A stretch of DNA of 64,000 nt from Shewanella sp. 10N.286.48.A6 (GCF_002873135.1 NZ_MCVI01000001.1:129565-193564), one strand, 5' to 3'. Positions 38,362-49,418 are shown, counted from the first letter of the stretch. Made by a program: numbers and translations. Notes: a model not told the origin generated them from the letters alone.

Positions 38362-38390
38362 CTTCAACTCTAGCTTTGCTATGAGGAGAA

Positions 38391-38948
38391 TTAGACTTCC
38401 ATCAATTCTTTTTCTTTAACAGCTAGAATTCCATCAATATTCTTGATGCTAGCATCGGTGAACTTCTGAATTTCATCTTCGCTACGGCGAACATCATCTT
38501 CAGTACACTCTTTTGCTTTCTCAAGCTTTTTAATTTCGCTGATAGCATCACGGCGAACGTTACGGACTGCAACACGGCCATTTTCAGCTTCACCACGAAC
38601 CACTTTGATGAAATCTTTACGACGCTCTTCAGTCAATGCTGGTAATGGAATACGCATTGAGTTGCCGGCAGTCATTGGATTTAAGCCTAAATCAGAGCTC
38701 ATAATCGCTTTTTCTACAGCTTGCACCATAGTAGCATCAAATACAGTTACATTTAGCGTACGTGAGTCTTCGATACCAATATTAGCAACTTGCTTAAGTG
38801 GTGTCATAGAACCGTAGTAAGAAACCTGAATTGAATCAAGTAAACTTGGGTGAGCACGGCCGGTACGCACTTTGGCCATTTGGTTTTTAGTTGCTTCAAC
38901 ACATTTGCTCATACGTTCTTGAGCATCTTCTTTAATTGTATTAATCAC
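38391..38948 (-). CDS. frr: Ribosome recycling factor
   Basis: 185 residues from GTG at 38948, the standard length. The start fits the family ([20 protein letters not shown]) and AGGA lies eight bases ahead. [19 protein letters not shown] and the ending helices are typical. It splits post-termination ribosomes with EF-G. A longer frame begins further upstream but has no support. Confidence 0.96.
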   Translation of the reverse strand: MINTIKEDAQERMSKCVEATKNQMAKVRTGRAHPSLLDSIQVSYYGSMTPLKQVANIGIEDSRTLNVTVFDATMVQAVEKAIMSSDLGLNPMTAGNSMRIPLPALTEERRKDFIKVVRGEAENGRVAVRNVRRDAISEIKKLEKAKECTEDDVRRSEDEIQKFTDASIKNIDGILAVKEKELMEV

Positions 38949-39057
38949 GTTAAATATCCTTTTGGTCACAAACACTTAATACCTGAACGGCACCTTGATA
39001 ATGGTACACGGGTTGCCCTATGTCGATACCCGTTCAAGTTAAATTTCTAAGCCTGAT

Positions 39058-39795
39058 TTAGCTTGATTTTTTAGCGCTAATATACGTGCCTTCTTCTTCA
39101 CCCATGATAACACGGCGCAATGCACCTGGCTTATTCATGTTGAATACTAATATTGGCATGTTGTGGTCACGGGCTAGCGTAAATGCTGCTAAGTCCATTA
39201 CCTTAAATTCGTTTTCTAACACTTCGTTGAAGCACAGGGTGTCGTATTTAACCGCTTCTGGATCCTTCATTGGATCAGCTGAATAAACACCATCAACTTT
39301 AGTGCCTTTAAGTACAACTTCAGCTTCAATTTCAATGCCGCGTAAGCAGGCTGCTGAATCGGTTGTACAGAATGGATTACCGGTACCCGCTGCAAAAATC
39401 ACAACACGACCCGATTTTAATAAACTGATTGCTTCAGCCCAGTTGTAGTCATCACACACACCTTTTAAAGGAATGGCTGACATCAAACGTGCATTTACAT
39501 AGGCACGGTGCAGTGCATCACGCATTGCAAGGCCGTTCATTACGGTTGCTAACATGCCCATATGATCGCCAACAACACGATTCATACCAGCTTGCGCTAA
39601 GCCTTCACCACGGAATAGATTACCACCACCAATTACAACCCCAACTTGAATACCTAACTCAACCAGTTCTTTGACTTCTTGAGCCATACGATCAAGTACT
39701 TTAGGGTCAATACCGAAGCCTTCTTCGCCCATCAAGGCTTCACCACTTAATTTTAAAAGAACGCGTCTAAATGCAGGTTTTGGATTGGTGCTCAT
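39058..39795 (-). CDS. pyrH: UMP kinase
   Basis: 245 residues. An amino-acid kinase fold starts [19 protein letters not shown], with [10 protein letters not shown] in the phosphate loop and [13 protein letters not shown] following. It phosphorylates UMP in pyrimidine supply and is usually activated by GTP and inhibited by UTP. It sits between tsf and frr as in most proteobacteria. Confidence 0.97.
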   Translation of the reverse strand: MSTNPKPAFRRVLLKLSGEALMGEEGFGIDPKVLDRMAQEVKELVELGIQVGVVIGGGNLFRGEGLAQAGMNRVVGDHMGMLATVMNGLAMRDALHRAYVNARLMSAIPLKGVCDDYNWAEAISLLKSGRVVIFAAGTGNPFCTTDSAACLRGIEIEAEVVLKGTKVDGVYSADPMKDPEAVKYDTLCFNEVLENEFKVMDLAAFTLARDHNMPILVFNMNKPGALRRVIMGEEEGTYISAKKSS

Positions 39796-39810
39796 AACTT
39801 TTTCCTAATT

Positions 39811-39837
39811 ATAACAAAACCGCAGCGGTTGCTGCGG
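39811..39837 (-). terminator. Terminator or attenuator between tsf and pyrH
   Basis: The stem CCGCAG (39820-39825) pairs with CTGCGG (39832-39837). On the minus strand TTTTGTTAT follows. It should let most ribosomal-type transcription stop after tsf. Confidence 0.7.
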
Positions 39838-39862
39838 CTTTAGGGTATGAAGAGATGTTGAA

Positions 39863-40714
39863 TTACGCTTTTTTAGTAGCGGCGATTTGTGCAGCAACTT
39901 CTGCAGCGAAATCTTCTTCTTTCTTCTCGATACCTTCACCCACTTCTAAACGAATGAAGTTAGATACTGTTGCGCCTTTCTCTTTAAGAATATCGCCAAC
40001 AGTTTTCTTAGGCTCCATGATGTAAGCTTGACCAGTAAGAGAGATCTCACCAGTAAACTTCTTCATACGGCCAATAACCATCTTCTCAGCGATTTCTTGA
40101 GGCTTACCTTCGTTCATCGCGATTTCTACTTGAAGCGCTTGCTCACGAGCAACAACATCAGCAGGTACGTCAGTTGGATTAACGAATTCAGGCTTAGAAG
40201 CAGCAACATGCATTGCGATGTGCTTAAGTGTTTCAGCGTCAGCTTCACCCGTTACAACAACACCGATACGGTCGCCGTGACGGTAAGTCGCTTGAGTAGC
40301 GCCATCGATGTACTCGATACGACGAACGTTGATGTTTTCACCGATTTTAGCTACTAAAGCAACACGAGTTTCTTCAAACTGTGCTTTTAGCTCTTCGATT
40401 GTTACTTTAGATGCAGCAGCAACTTCAAGTACTTCGTTAGCAAATGCTAAGAAGTTACCGTCTTTAGCAACGAAATCTGTTTGGCAGTTAACTTCTAATA
40501 ATGCTGTGTAGCCTTCAGCTTGCTTGATTAGAATTGTACCTTCAGCAGCAATGTTACCTGCTTTTTTAGCAGCTTTTGCAGCACCGCTCTTACGCATGTT
40601 ATCAATCGCTAGCTCGATATCACCGTTAGTTTCAGTCAATGCTTTTTTACAGTCCATCATGCCAGCGCCAGTGCGGTCACGAAGTTCTTTAACTTGGGCA
40701 GCAGTAATTGCCAT
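39863..40714 (-). CDS. tsf: Translation elongation factor Ts
   Basis: 283 residues. TDR-type start [20 protein letters not shown] and the core [18 protein letters not shown] match EF-Ts. It exchanges GDP for GTP on EF-Tu. It follows rpsB after a strong hairpin, the classical rpsB-tsf arrangement with transcript attenuation between them. Confidence 0.97.
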   Translation of the reverse strand: MAITAAQVKELRDRTGAGMMDCKKALTETNGDIELAIDNMRKSGAAKAAKKAGNIAAEGTILIKQAEGYTALLEVNCQTDFVAKDGNFLAFANEVLEVAAASKVTIEELKAQFEETRVALVAKIGENINVRRIEYIDGATQATYRHGDRIGVVVTGEADAETLKHIAMHVAASKPEFVNPTDVPADVVAREQALQVEIAMNEGKPQEIAEKMVIGRMKKFTGEISLTGQAYIMEPKKTVGDILKEKGATVSNFIRLEVGEGIEKKEEDFAAEVAAQIAATKKA

Positions 40715-40752
40715 TGTTAAGTCCTCAAATTTGATTCGTTTAATATTTCATC

Positions 40753-40780
40753 TATAAAACAGGGGCCTAAAGGCCCCTGT
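40753..40780 (-). terminator. Strong hairpin between rpsB and tsf
   Basis: A perfect 9-bp GC-rich stem (40759-40767 with 40772-40780) has a four-base loop and is followed on the minus strand by TTTATA. Such a partial terminator between the S2 and EF-Ts genes is well known in enterobacteria. Confidence 0.75.
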
Positions 40781-40829
40781 TCACCAATTAATTATTGGCA
40801 AATAAGGGAGATGGTAACCATCAACCTTA

Positions 40830-41558
40830 TTAAACAGTTTCTACGAAACCGTCTTGCTCAGCTTGAACAGCTAAATCTTGACCACGGCCTGAGTTAGCAG
40901 CTGCAGCAACAGAAGAAGTGTACAAACGGATAGAACGCATAGCATCATCGTTACCAGGAACGATGTAGTTAACGCCATCTGGAGCAGAGTTAGTATCAAC
41001 AACAGCAACAACTGGGATACCTAAGTTGTTAGCTTCTTTAATAGCGATATGCTCGTGGTCAGCACCGATAACGAATAATACGTCAGGTAAGCCGCCCATG
41101 TTTTTGATACCACCAAGAGATTTTTCTAACTTCTCTAGCTCGCGAGTACGCATTAACGCTTCTTTCTTAGTAAGCTTGTCGAAAGTACCGTCAACAGACT
41201 GGCTTTCTAGCTCTTTAAGACGTTTGATTGACTGACGAACAGTTTTCCAGTTAGTCAACATACCGCCTAACCAGCGGTGATCAACGTAGTACTGGTCACA
41301 AGAGATTGCAGCTTCTTTGATAGCTTCGCCAGCAGCGCGCTTAGTACCAACAAAAAGAACTTTACCTTTCTTAGAAGCAACATTGCTAATGAAAGCTAAA
41401 GCTTCGTTGAACATTGGTACAGTGTGCTCAAGGTTGATGATATGAACACCATTACGTGCACCGAAGATGAAAGGTTTCATCTTAGGATTCCAGTAACGAG
41501 TTTGGTGACCGAAGTGAACACCAGCTTGAAGCATGTCGCGCATTGAAACAGTAGTCAT
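40830..41558 (-). CDS. rpsB: 30S ribosomal protein S2
   Basis: 242 residues. [39 protein letters not shown] and the [16 protein letters not shown] region are diagnostic. In related bacteria S2 represses its own mRNA through the leader, so the 5' leader here (up to about 41650) may carry that structure, though I did not model it. Confidence 0.98.
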   Translation of the reverse strand: MTTVSMRDMLQAGVHFGHQTRYWNPKMKPFIFGARNGVHIINLEHTVPMFNEALAFISNVASKKGKVLFVGTKRAAGEAIKEAAISCDQYYVDHRWLGGMLTNWKTVRQSIKRLKELESQSVDGTFDKLTKKEALMRTRELEKLEKSLGGIKNMGGLPDVLFVIGADHEHIAIKEANNLGIPVVAVVDTNSAPDGVNYIVPGNDDAMRSIRLYTSSVAAAANSGRGQDLAVQAEQDGFVETV

Positions 41559-41888
41559 TTTATATACCTTAATTTTGGGGGTTAGACCTCCACGGATCCC
41601 ATACCTTCGACCCTTGCCTAAAATAGACTAAGAGCACCCCGAAGAATGTGTCGATACGTGTGTGATTTAGTATTTAGTTAAATTGCCATCTATAACATGT
41701 ATAATGGCCGCCATATTTTACTCTTAGTGAAGCAATAAGTGAAGAAAGCTTTGATGCTTAGTTCACTTTTATGTTTCGTTAAGACTTATACATAACGGCG
41801 CGCTTTATATCATAACTGGGTAAAAAGTACAAATTTTGCCACATTTTAAATGCGCTTTTTTGACAGCGACAACGGTAAGAGAAAATTC
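41559..41888. promoter_or_regulatory. Divergent rpsB/map control region
   Basis: This 330-base gap lies between rpsB (minus) and map (plus). A perfect TATAAT is at 41700-41705 on the plus strand, but the -35 region is weak. On the minus strand an extended -10-like TGTTATAGA lies near 41690-41698. A plus-strand inverted repeat (AAGTGAA 41737-41743 with TTCACTT 41762-41768, then TTATGTTT) lies in the map leader and could be an attenuator. The GC-rich stretch at 41578-41630 is in the rpsB leader. The assignments are tentative. Confidence 0.4.
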
Positions 41889-42680
41889 ATGAGCATAGTT
41901 ATCAAGACAGCAGAACAAATCGAAAAAATGCGTGTAGCAGGTAAATTAGCCGCTGACGTGTTAGAAATGATAGCCCCACATGTAAAAGTGGGAGTAACGA
42001 CAGATGAGTTGAATGAAATCTGTGCTAAATACACTGAAGAACATGGAGCTATCTCTGCACCGCTGAACTATCACGGCTTTCCAAAATCAATCTGTACTTC
42101 GGTAAATGAAGTCGTGTGTCATGGTATTCCTGGCCCTTACATATTAAAAGACGGTGACGTGCTCAATATCGATATCACAGTGATCAAAGATGGCTTTCAT
42201 GGCGACACCTCTAAAATGTTTTTAATTGGTGATGTTAGCCCTAAAGACAAACGTCTAGTTCGTATTGCTCAAGAAAGCCTTTATTTAGCCATTAAGAAAG
42301 TCAAGCCGGGTGCTAAGTTAGGTGAAATTGGCACTGCTATCGAAAAGTTCATTAAAGCCAGTAAATCTGGTTTAGACAAATACTCAATCGTGCAAGATTA
42401 TTGTGGTCACGGCATCGGTGAAGGCTTTCACGAAGAGCCACAAGTGGTCCATTATAAAAACAACGACAAAACGGTTTTAAAAGAAGGCATGTGTTTCACA
42501 ATCGAGCCAATGATTAATGCTGGACGCTACACAACGGTTTTAGATAAAGAAGATAACTGGACAGTGACCACTTCAGATGGTAAAAAATCAGCACAATGGG
42601 AACACACATTGCTAGTGACTAAAACCGGAGTCGAAGTACTCACACTACGTAATGAAGAAGAATTCCCAAGAACGCTTTAA
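41889..42680 (+). CDS. map: Type I methionine aminopeptidase
   Basis: 263 residues from ATG 41889, chosen because SIVIKTAEQIEKMRVAGKLA is the usual family start. An in-frame ATG at 41850 is not needed. Metal ligands are seen in DVLNIDITVIKDGFHGDTSK, HGIGEGFHEEP and CFTIEPM. It removes initiator Met from new proteins. It is divergent from rpsB, as in many relatives. Confidence 0.96.
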   Translation: MSIVIKTAEQIEKMRVAGKLAADVLEMIAPHVKVGVTTDELNEICAKYTEEHGAISAPLNYHGFPKSICTSVNEVVCHGIPGPYILKDGDVLNIDITVIKDGFHGDTSKMFLIGDVSPKDKRLVRIAQESLYLAIKKVKPGAKLGEIGTAIEKFIKASKSGLDKYSIVQDYCGHGIGEGFHEEPQVVHYKNNDKTVLKEGMCFTIEPMINAGRYTTVLDKEDNWTVTTSDGKKSAQWEHTLLVTKTGVEVLTLRNEEEFPRTL

Positions 42681-42702
42681 TTTTTAGGTAAAAAGGACGT
42701 CA

Positions 42703-45282
42703 ATGAACACTGCGCTGGTAGCTAAAAACACCCTAGTCGATCTAAACCAGCGCTTATTGGCGCAATTTGCTCAAAAGCAGCCAATAACTGAACTCGTCAA
42801 AGAGCGATGTGTATTTGTTGATGAGCTATTAAAACAAGCTTGGCAATCGTTTTATACTAATGATCAGACGATTGCGCTCATTGCGGTGGGTGGATACGGC
42901 CGCGGTGAATTACACCCCCACTCTGATATTGATTTACTGATCCTGACCCAAACCGAAGCCAAGAACCTGCAAGCCCAAGAGCTTATCAGCCAATTTATCA
43001 CTTACCTTTGGGATTCTGGCTTAGAGATCGGTCACAGTGTGCGCACCATTGAGCAAACCCTTGAGCTTGGCCTTAGCGATATCAGCACTGCTACTAACCT
43101 GCTTGAAGCTAGATTGTTATCAGGTGACGAAAGCTTATTTGATCAATTATATGACGCGATTCGTGAACATGATTTTTGGCCTTCTGACACATTCTTTCTT
43201 GCAAAAAAACAAGAACAGCAATATCGACATGCTAAAGCCAATGCCTTTGATTTAGAACCCAATATCAAGTCATGTCCCGGTGGCTTACGCGATATTCAAA
43301 CTATAGCATGGGTGGCTATGCGCCACTTTGACGCCGCGTCATTACAAGAATTAGTCGGCTACGACTTTCTTGAGCCCATTGAATTAACCGAGTTACTGGA
43401 ATGTCAGGATTTTCTCTGGCAACTGCGTTTTTCACTGCACATGATTGCTGGCAGAGATGAAAATAGGCTGCTGTTTGACTTACAAAGACAAGTTGCCGCA
43501 GCAATGGGTTATGAGGATGGGACTCAGCTCGCGGTCGAGCAAATGATGAAACGCTATTACCGCACAGTAAGACGGGTAATGGAATTAAATGAGATGTTGC
43601 TGCAGTTATTTAAGCGTGCAACCTTGCATCAAACTGCGCCGTTAACCATTCAGCCAATCAATGAAAACTATCAGCGCCGTGGTCACTTCATTGAAGTGCT
43701 CGATAATCAACTGTTTGAGCAACAACCTGAACAAATTATTAATTTATTTTTGTTAGTGGCCAAAAATTCTAATATCCAACGCATTTATGCCCCAACGCTG
43801 CGGCTTTTACGTAAAGCACGACGTGGCCTTAAGGGGCCACTACAAGATAACCCAGAGTGCAGAAAATGCTTAATGAGTATTTTAAAGCACCCTCGTGGCA
43901 TAACAGCTTTATCCTTGATGCATAAACACGGCATATTATCTTCATACTTACCCGCATGGCGTAACATCGAAGGTCAAATGCAGTTTGATTTATTTCATGC
44001 GTACACGGTTGATGAGCACACTCACCGCTTACTGCTCAACATTGACCGCTTTTCGCAAACTGAGCAGATAGATGAATTCCCCTTAGGCGCGATTTTAATT
44101 AATCAGTTGCCTAAAAAAGGCTTATTAGTTTTAGGCGCTATATTCCATGACATTGCTAAAGGACGAGGCGGCGATCATAGTAAGTTAGGCTCTAAAGACG
44201 CGCTGGATTTTTGTAAGCTTCATGGATTAAACGATCATGACGGCCGTTTAGTGGCTTGGTTGGTTGAAAACCATTTAGTGATGTCAGTCACCGCACAGCG
44301 CCGTGATATTTCAGATCCTGATGTGGTGGCCGTTTTTGCAGATAGAGTCCAAGATGCGGTGCATTTAAGTTATTTATATTGCTTAACTGTGGCCGATATT
44401 TGCGCGACAAACCACAAAGCATGGAATAATTGGAAAGGCTCGTTACTGCGGGATTTATATTTTTCAACTCAGCGCGTGTTAGCCAGAGGCAAAGAAAAGC
44501 CCATTGATGTGGCTGAGCGAGTCCAAGAAACCAAACAAAAAGCGCAAAAAGAGCTGCTACGACGTGGCGTAAAACAAAAAAATATTGATGCGTTATGGCT
44601 AAGGTTTAAAGACGATTACTTTTTACGTCATCAACCTAATCAGGTTTCATGGCATACAGAAGCCTTGCTGAAACACGACAAGCAAAAACCATTGGTGCTT
44701 ATTTCAAAGCATACGACCCGTGGTGGCAGCGAGCTGTTTGTTTACGCCAAAGATAAACCCAAGTTATTTGCCACTGTTATGGCGGTGTTAGACAATAAAA
44801 ACATTAATGTTCATGATGCTAACGTTATGACATCAAATGATGATTACGCCTTAGATACATTCGTTATCCTAGAGCAAGATGGCGAACCAATCAGCCAACT
44901 TTCCCGCATTCAGTCGATTAAAAAGTCACTTGAGAAGGCGTTAGCAGCACAAAAACCTAAACCGTCAAAATTTAGAAAGCTGTCACGGATCATGAAACCT
45001 TTTAATGTTCGTACCCAAGTAAGTTTCCTACCTGGGACTAACCATGATACAAGTATGATGGAACTAATCGCATTAGACTTCCCGGGCTTATTAGCCAGCG
45101 TCGGAGAAGTGCTGCATCGCTGCGATATCACCTTATTATCAGCTAAAATTACCACCATTGGAGAGCGCGCCGAAGATTTCTTTATCTTACAAAATAATGC
45201 CGGCAGCGAGCTCAATGAAACGCAACAAGCGCAACTATCTGAAGCCCTCTTAGGAGCGCTTTCAACACCTTTACCACAATAA
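42703..45282 (+). CDS. glnD: Bifunctional uridylyltransferase/uridylyl-removing enzyme GlnD
   Basis: 859 residues, normal length. The nucleotidyltransferase domain has [19 protein letters not shown] near residue 65. The HD domain has [16 protein letters not shown] near 480. Two ACT domains fill about 675-859. It modifies PII in response to glutamine and so sets nitrogen assimilation. AAGGA lies ahead of the ATG, 22 bases after map. Confidence 0.97.
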   Translation: MNTALVAKNTLVDLNQRLLAQFAQKQPITELVKERCVFVDELLKQAWQSFYTNDQTIALIAVGGYGRGELHPHSDIDLLILTQTEAKNLQAQELISQFITYLWDSGLEIGHSVRTIEQTLELGLSDISTATNLLEARLLSGDESLFDQLYDAIREHDFWPSDTFFLAKKQEQQYRHAKANAFDLEPNIKSCPGGLRDIQTIAWVAMRHFDAASLQELVGYDFLEPIELTELLECQDFLWQLRFSLHMIAGRDENRLLFDLQRQVAAAMGYEDGTQLAVEQMMKRYYRTVRRVMELNEMLLQLFKRATLHQTAPLTIQPINENYQRRGHFIEVLDNQLFEQQPEQIINLFLLVAKNSNIQRIYAPTLRLLRKARRGLKGPLQDNPECRKCLMSILKHPRGITALSLMHKHGILSSYLPAWRNIEGQMQFDLFHAYTVDEHTHRLLLNIDRFSQTEQIDEFPLGAILINQLPKKGLLVLGAIFHDIAKGRGGDHSKLGSKDALDFCKLHGLNDHDGRLVAWLVENHLVMSVTAQRRDISDPDVVAVFADRVQDAVHLSYLYCLTVADICATNHKAWNNWKGSLLRDLYFSTQRVLARGKEKPIDVAERVQETKQKAQKELLRRGVKQKNIDALWLRFKDDYFLRHQPNQVSWHTEALLKHDKQKPLVLISKHTTRGGSELFVYAKDKPKLFATVMAVLDNKNINVHDANVMTSNDDYALDTFVILEQDGEPISQLSRIQSIKKSLEKALAAQKPKPSKFRKLSRIMKPFNVRTQVSFLPGTNHDTSMMELIALDFPGLLASVGEVLHRCDITLLSAKITTIGERAEDFFILQNNAGSELNETQQAQLSEALLGALSTPLPQ

Positions 45283-45300
45283 ACTAATCGGGAGAAAGTA

Positions 45301-46125
45301 ATGGAGGCATTACGCCAACGCATAGAAGCTGCATTTGAGGCTCGTCAGGACATCACACCTAGCACGGTAGAGCCAAGTGTTCGTGCAGATATCGAAACTG
45401 TTATTAGCATGCTAGACAAAGGTCAGGCTCGCGTAGCAGAAAAGATTGATGGCGAATGGCATGTACACCAGTGGTTAAAGAAAGCGGTACTGCTTTCTTT
45501 CCGTATCTTTGATAATCAAGTTATCGACGGTGGTGATACCAAGTACTTTGATAAAGTGCCGCAGAAGTTTGCTGACTACACAGCTGAACGTTTCAAAGAA
45601 GAAGCAATTCGTGTTGTACCACCTGCAACGGTTCGTAAAGGCTCATTTATCGGTAAAAATACCGTATTAATGCCTTCTTATGTCAACTTAGGTGCATTCG
45701 TTGACGAAGGTACTATGGTCGATACATGGGCGACTGTGGGTTCTTGTGCACAAATTGGTAAGAACGTACATTTATCTGGCGGTGTGGGCATTGGTGGCGT
45801 TCTAGAGCCACTACAAGCAGGTCCTACTATCATTGAAGATAACTGTTTCATTGGCGCGCGCAGCGAAATCGTTGAAGGCGTAGTTGTTGAAGAAGGCAGT
45901 GTTATTTCAATGGGCGTATACATCGGCCAAAGCACACGTATTTTTGACCGTGAAACAGGTGAAGTACATTACGGACGTGTACCAGCAGGCTCTGTTGTTG
46001 TTTCTGGTAACTTACCTTCTAAGTGCGGCACTTACAGCTTATATGCTGCTATTATCGTTAAAAAGGTTGATGCGAAAACGCGCGGAAAAGTGGGTATTAA
46101 CGAATTACTGCGTATCGTAGATTAA
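45301..46125 (+). CDS. dapD: Tetrahydrodipicolinate N-succinyltransferase
   Basis: 274 residues, standard. A helical N-terminal part is followed by hexapeptide repeats ([20 protein letters not shown], then [20 protein letters not shown]). It catalyses a step in the diaminopimelate/lysine pathway. It lies 18 bases after glnD, with GGAG ahead of the start. Confidence 0.97.
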   Translation: MEALRQRIEAAFEARQDITPSTVEPSVRADIETVISMLDKGQARVAEKIDGEWHVHQWLKKAVLLSFRIFDNQVIDGGDTKYFDKVPQKFADYTAERFKEEAIRVVPPATVRKGSFIGKNTVLMPSYVNLGAFVDEGTMVDTWATVGSCAQIGKNVHLSGGVGIGGVLEPLQAGPTIIEDNCFIGARSEIVEGVVVEEGSVISMGVYIGQSTRIFDRETGEVHYGRVPAGSVVVSGNLPSKCGTYSLYAAIIVKKVDAKTRGKVGINELLRIVD

Positions 46126-46142
46126 TCGTTAGTCACCCAATT

Positions 46143-46169
46143 AAAAGGGCTTCTACTGAAGCCCTTTTT
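46143..46169. terminator. Bidirectional terminator between dapD and the GNAT gene
   Basis: An 11-bp perfect stem AAAAGGGCTTC (46143-46153) and its complement (46158-46168) has a four-base loop, with A- and T-runs on both sides. It serves convergent genes. Confidence 0.85.
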
Positions 46170-46204
46170 AATGGGTAAAATCTACCAACTGATTATAAAT
46201 TAGC

Positions 46205-46702
46205 TCATTTAATGATTAATTTTTCCATTGGTATACAAGCAAGTTTAAGGCCTCTTGGGGAATGGTAAATTGAATGCTTGTCACCTTTAAAACCACAAGC
46301 CCGATAAAAATCAGCTGCATTTAAAGAAGCATCCAATATTAATTTTTTACAGCCTGCTTCAATTGCGACGGTTTCGAGTTGTTGTAACATCGCCCTGCCA
46401 ACACCTTGACCAAAAGCACTGGGGTGCACAAACATCCCATCGACCATGCCAGTAGCAACCGCGAGTCTTTTGTCGGCATCATGGTTAACGTCAATCATGC
46501 CAACACCTACCACTGCATCATTGACCATAGCAACATAGCCGTGCTCAGAAAATGCATCGGCAAATGCTATTGGCAGCTCACCATCAGTCCAAACAGCTAG
46601 CATAGCCTCATCATAATGCCCTTTGCATTGGGTTAGTATCGCTTGATTACGAATTTCAAATGCCACCTTGGCATCATGGCGCTGCGCTTTTCTGATCTGC
46701 AT
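46205..46702 (-). CDS. GNAT-family N-acetyltransferase
   Basis: 165 residues. The acetyl-CoA loop is VHPSAFGQGVGRAMLQQLE, preceded by the beta strand GMVDGMFV and followed by ILDASLNAADFYRACGFK, all typical of GNAT. The substrate is not evident. GGAG lies ahead of the start. The 14-base tandem repeat is upstream, between it and the CBS gene. Confidence 0.85.
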   Translation of the reverse strand: MQIRKAQRHDAKVAFEIRNQAILTQCKGHYDEAMLAVWTDGELPIAFADAFSEHGYVAMVNDAVVGVGMIDVNHDADKRLAVATGMVDGMFVHPSAFGQGVGRAMLQQLETVAIEAGCKKLILDASLNAADFYRACGFKGDKHSIYHSPRGLKLACIPMEKLIIK

Positions 46703-46783
46703 CCTTGCTCCGTGTAAATATCATGCTTAATCATTACACATTATTGTTTTACTGATATAAAAACAACACATCAAGCTTGATAA

Positions 46784-46839
46784 ATTGACCTTGATTAATT
46801 GACCTTGATTAATTGACCTTGATTAATTGACCTTGATTA
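46784..46839. repeat. Four perfect tandem copies of a 14-base unit
   Basis: ATTGACCTTGATTA is repeated four times without change (starts 46784, 46798, 46812 and 46826), with degenerate flanking copies on both sides. It lies in the gap between the CBS gene stop and the GNAT start. Being in noncoding DNA, the copy number could vary between strains. Confidence 0.9.
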
Positions 46840-46856
46840 ATCGACGTTAAGTGCGG

Positions 46857-47432
46857 TTAACTCGCGGCTTTCAGTTTTTCGACATTATCGGCAATCTCCA
46901 TAAAGCTGGGATTTAAATTCACATCAATGGGGAGTTTTAAGGTTCGTACAATATCATTAGCCGAAATTAAGCCACGAATAACGTGGGCTCGCTCGTCAAC
47001 TACTAAACAGTGCTGATGCTGGGAATGCTTCAGCGTTTCAATGACATCAATAATTCGCGCTTTAACCAGTTCCACATAATCAATGGCTTTTAGCTTATTT
47101 TTTGGCAACATAAAGTCACTCAATAAAAGTTGATCTCGCGAAAAACCTGCGGCGACCTGCTTAAGCATTTCTTGGCTATGAAGCATTTGTAAACTCACCA
47201 GCCCCATAAAATGCCCTTGTTGATCAATGACAATTTTTAACCTGACATGGGATTGTTTCATTAAATGTTCAACGTCTACCGCAGCGGTATTCATTTCAAT
47301 TACAAAAGGTTTTAGCAGGCTAAAATCAGTAAACACCGCAGCGGCGGCTGAATAAATATTGATATGCTCAGACACTTCAGGGCGGGCAAGCTCATCGACT
47401 TTGTCAACTGAATATAAATTTAGTGTTTTCAT
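46857..47432 (-). CDS. CBS-domain protein
   Basis: 191 residues from ATG 47432, which has AAGGAAG seven to eight bases ahead. The longer frame to 47459 has no such site. Two CBS motifs can be traced (about 60-90, HVRLKIVIDQQGHFMGLVSL; about 135-165, HQHCLVVDERAHVIRGLISA). CBS pairs bind adenine nucleotides and act as energy or nucleotide sensors. No enzyme domain is attached, so the target is unknown. Confidence 0.82.
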   Translation of the reverse strand: MKTLNLYSVDKVDELARPEVSEHINIYSAAAAVFTDFSLLKPFVIEMNTAAVDVEHLMKQSHVRLKIVIDQQGHFMGLVSLQMLHSQEMLKQVAAGFSRDQLLLSDFMLPKNKLKAIDYVELVKARIIDVIETLKHSQHQHCLVVDERAHVIRGLISANDIVRTLKLPIDVNLNPSFMEIADNVEKLKAAS

Positions 47433-47700
47433 TAAAAACTTCCTTTTTTGACAAAACAACCGATATTTCTGGGTGTTATCGAGCCTAATTGAGGGAAGTT
47501 ATCAAGCTTATTACAATTAAAGCTTCTAAATTATAATCACTTGCAATGACTTCATAGTTTAATTTGCCACTATCAGGTTTTGGCATAGGCAAACTTGATA
47601 GTGGTATACGACGGCTTAATTTAGACAGGTTAACCTGTAAATTATAGTGCAAAATGTATAATTTAAAGGTTTAAAACAATTATAAGCTCTTTGGTTGACC

Positions 47701-48237
47701 TTACTTTAAACGCTCAGGTTGAACCATCAGGCTATTGGCTTCATCAGACAACCAAATTTCGCCATCAGTAATACTCACCTGCAATTTCATGTTGCGGTTA
47801 ACAAACACTTCCATTGCTGCAACACTTTCTTCAGCTATATTAAATACACTTAAGTTTTTATAGCGTTGCAGTGCTTGTTCATTTTGCTTCCACCAAATAG
47901 GCACACTGCGACCACTGTAGGTGATTAACTGAACCTGCTTTGACCGACCACAAGCTTTACGCAGCCACTTCTCATCAGCTTGGCCAAATTCAATCCATAA
48001 ATTGATTTCATCAGATAAGCTTTTTTCCCATAGCTCAGGTTCATCTTCAACACAAAGCCCTTTGCTAAATTGCAGCGAGTCCGACGCATTCATAATAAAC
48101 GCTAAAATTCTCACCATCATGCGGCTATCCGTTTCTGAAGGATGCTGGGCAATGGTAAGTTGATGATTGGCATAGTAATGTCTATCCATATCAGCGATTT
48201 GAATTGTTGCTTTATAGACGGTAGCTTTAGGCGCCAT
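47701..48237 (-). CDS. yaeQ: YaeQ family protein
   Basis: 178 residues. ATVYKATIQIADMDRHYYA, then LAFIMNASDSLQFSKGLCVE and DEINLWIEFGQADEKWLRKA, are highly characteristic of YaeQ, a PD-(D/E)XK-fold protein. Its function is uncertain: it was linked to suppression of rfaH defects in enterobacteria, which was later questioned. Start ATG 48237 fits the family. A terminator-like hairpin ends only 13 bases upstream. Confidence 0.93.
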   Translation of the reverse strand: MAPKATVYKATIQIADMDRHYYANHQLTIAQHPSETDSRMMVRILAFIMNASDSLQFSKGLCVEDEPELWEKSLSDEINLWIEFGQADEKWLRKACGRSKQVQLITYSGRSVPIWWKQNEQALQRYKNLSVFNIAEESVAAMEVFVNRNMKLQVSITDGEIWLSDEANSLMVQPERLK

Positions 48238-48250
48238 GGGAGTTCCATAC

Positions 48251-48301
48251 AAATAAAAAAACCGAGTCTAACCTGTTTAGCACAAGTATGAAACTCGGTT
48301 T
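48251..48301 (-). terminator. Terminator hairpin just ahead of yaeQ
   Basis: AAACCGAGT (48259-48267) pairs with ACTCGGTTT (48293-48301) around a 25-base loop. On the minus strand it is followed by a long T-rich run to 48251. It ends the siroheme synthase transcript and lies almost against the yaeQ ribosome site. Confidence 0.7.
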
Positions 48302-48366
48302 AGAATATGTTTTTAGCTCAGTCAATTTACCATTAAGCTAGGCAGTAAATATCCCCACAAAAATGG

Positions 48367-49293
48367 CTATAAAGCCCCAGGTTGAAGATGCTTCGCCATG
48401 GGGAAATGTGCTTTAAATTTTTTTAACTTTTCAGTGTCTAGCACCAATAGCATGCGCTCGCCATGGTGATATTTTGCTGCAATTTCACTGAAATTAGGGA
48501 CAGCTTCGCGGCTAGCATCACGTCTTATAAGTTCATTAATATCGGTACTAACGCCATTTTCAGTCAGCGGACTGTCCCGATAAATTACTTCAATTTTCTG
48601 CAATAATGGCATAGCGGCAATAGGCAATAAGGCCGCGTTATCGTTTTCATCTAACAATAATATTTCGCCATCGGCAGCTAAACTGCTAAATGCATCTTGA
48701 TAATGAGCTTCTGTCACACTATCAAAACGATCACTGTTTAGTTTAAAGAATCGCTCCCAAAATAAACGTCTATCTTTACCAGAACTGATTTTTTGCTGCA
48801 CTTCAGTGCGCTTTGACGCAACAAAATCAAATAGAGGGCTCAATGACTGGGGCAATAGCGTTTCAAGTCGGGAACGAATAGTGCGAGCAAACACTGGCGC
48901 GGCGCCAGCGGTACTGATGGCAACGACTAAGCGACCTCTGTCGACGATAGAAGGTGTTATAAAGCGGCAAAAACTGGGATTATCAACCACATTGACCCAA
49001 ATGCCTTTTTGGGTGGCTAAAACGGCATAGTCTTTATTGAGTTGTTCATTGGCTGTGGCCATGTAGATCACATCATAATCAGCAATATCAGCTGCTTCAA
49101 TAACGCGCCTATGTAATCGAATTCGCCCTTTTTGATGATAGCTTTGAATTTCTTGAGCGATATCCGGGGCAATAACAGTAATGTCAGCTTCGGTGCGTGA
49201 CAGCAAATCAAGCTTTCTAGTGGCCACTTCTCCGGCACCAACAACTAGTACCTGTAAATTTTTGGTATCCACAAATAATGGAAAATACTGCAT
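48367..49293 (-). CDS. Precorrin-2 dehydrogenase/sirohydrochlorin ferrochelatase (CysG N-terminal type)
   Basis: 308 residues. It starts MQYFPLFVDTKNLQVLVVGAG, the Rossmann NAD site of CysG-B/Met8. WVNVVDNPSFCRFITPSIVD and ISTAGAAPVFARTIRSRLE are the usual core. The uroporphyrinogen methyltransferase half of CysG is missing, so a separate methyltransferase gene should exist elsewhere. A C-terminal extension of about 100 residues is not recognised. It makes siroheme for sulfite and nitrite reductases. Confidence 0.92.
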   Translation of the reverse strand: MQYFPLFVDTKNLQVLVVGAGEVATRKLDLLSRTEADITVIAPDIAQEIQSYHQKGRIRLHRRVIEAADIADYDVIYMATANEQLNKDYAVLATQKGIWVNVVDNPSFCRFITPSIVDRGRLVVAISTAGAAPVFARTIRSRLETLLPQSLSPLFDFVASKRTEVQQKISSGKDRRLFWERFFKLNSDRFDSVTEAHYQDAFSSLAADGEILLLDENDNAALLPIAAMPLLQKIEVIYRDSPLTENGVSTDINELIRRDASREAVPNFSEIAAKYHHGERMLLVLDTEKLKKFKAHFPMAKHLQPGAL

Positions 49294-49418
49294 CGATCAC
49301 TCGCGAAATAATTAAGATAATCAACTATAACCAGTTAATAGTGCCATTGTCATCGTCTTATTTAGTATCAATAATAATGATTCAATCTTAAGACTTTTAC
49401 AGCGGTAAAAGGTCAATG

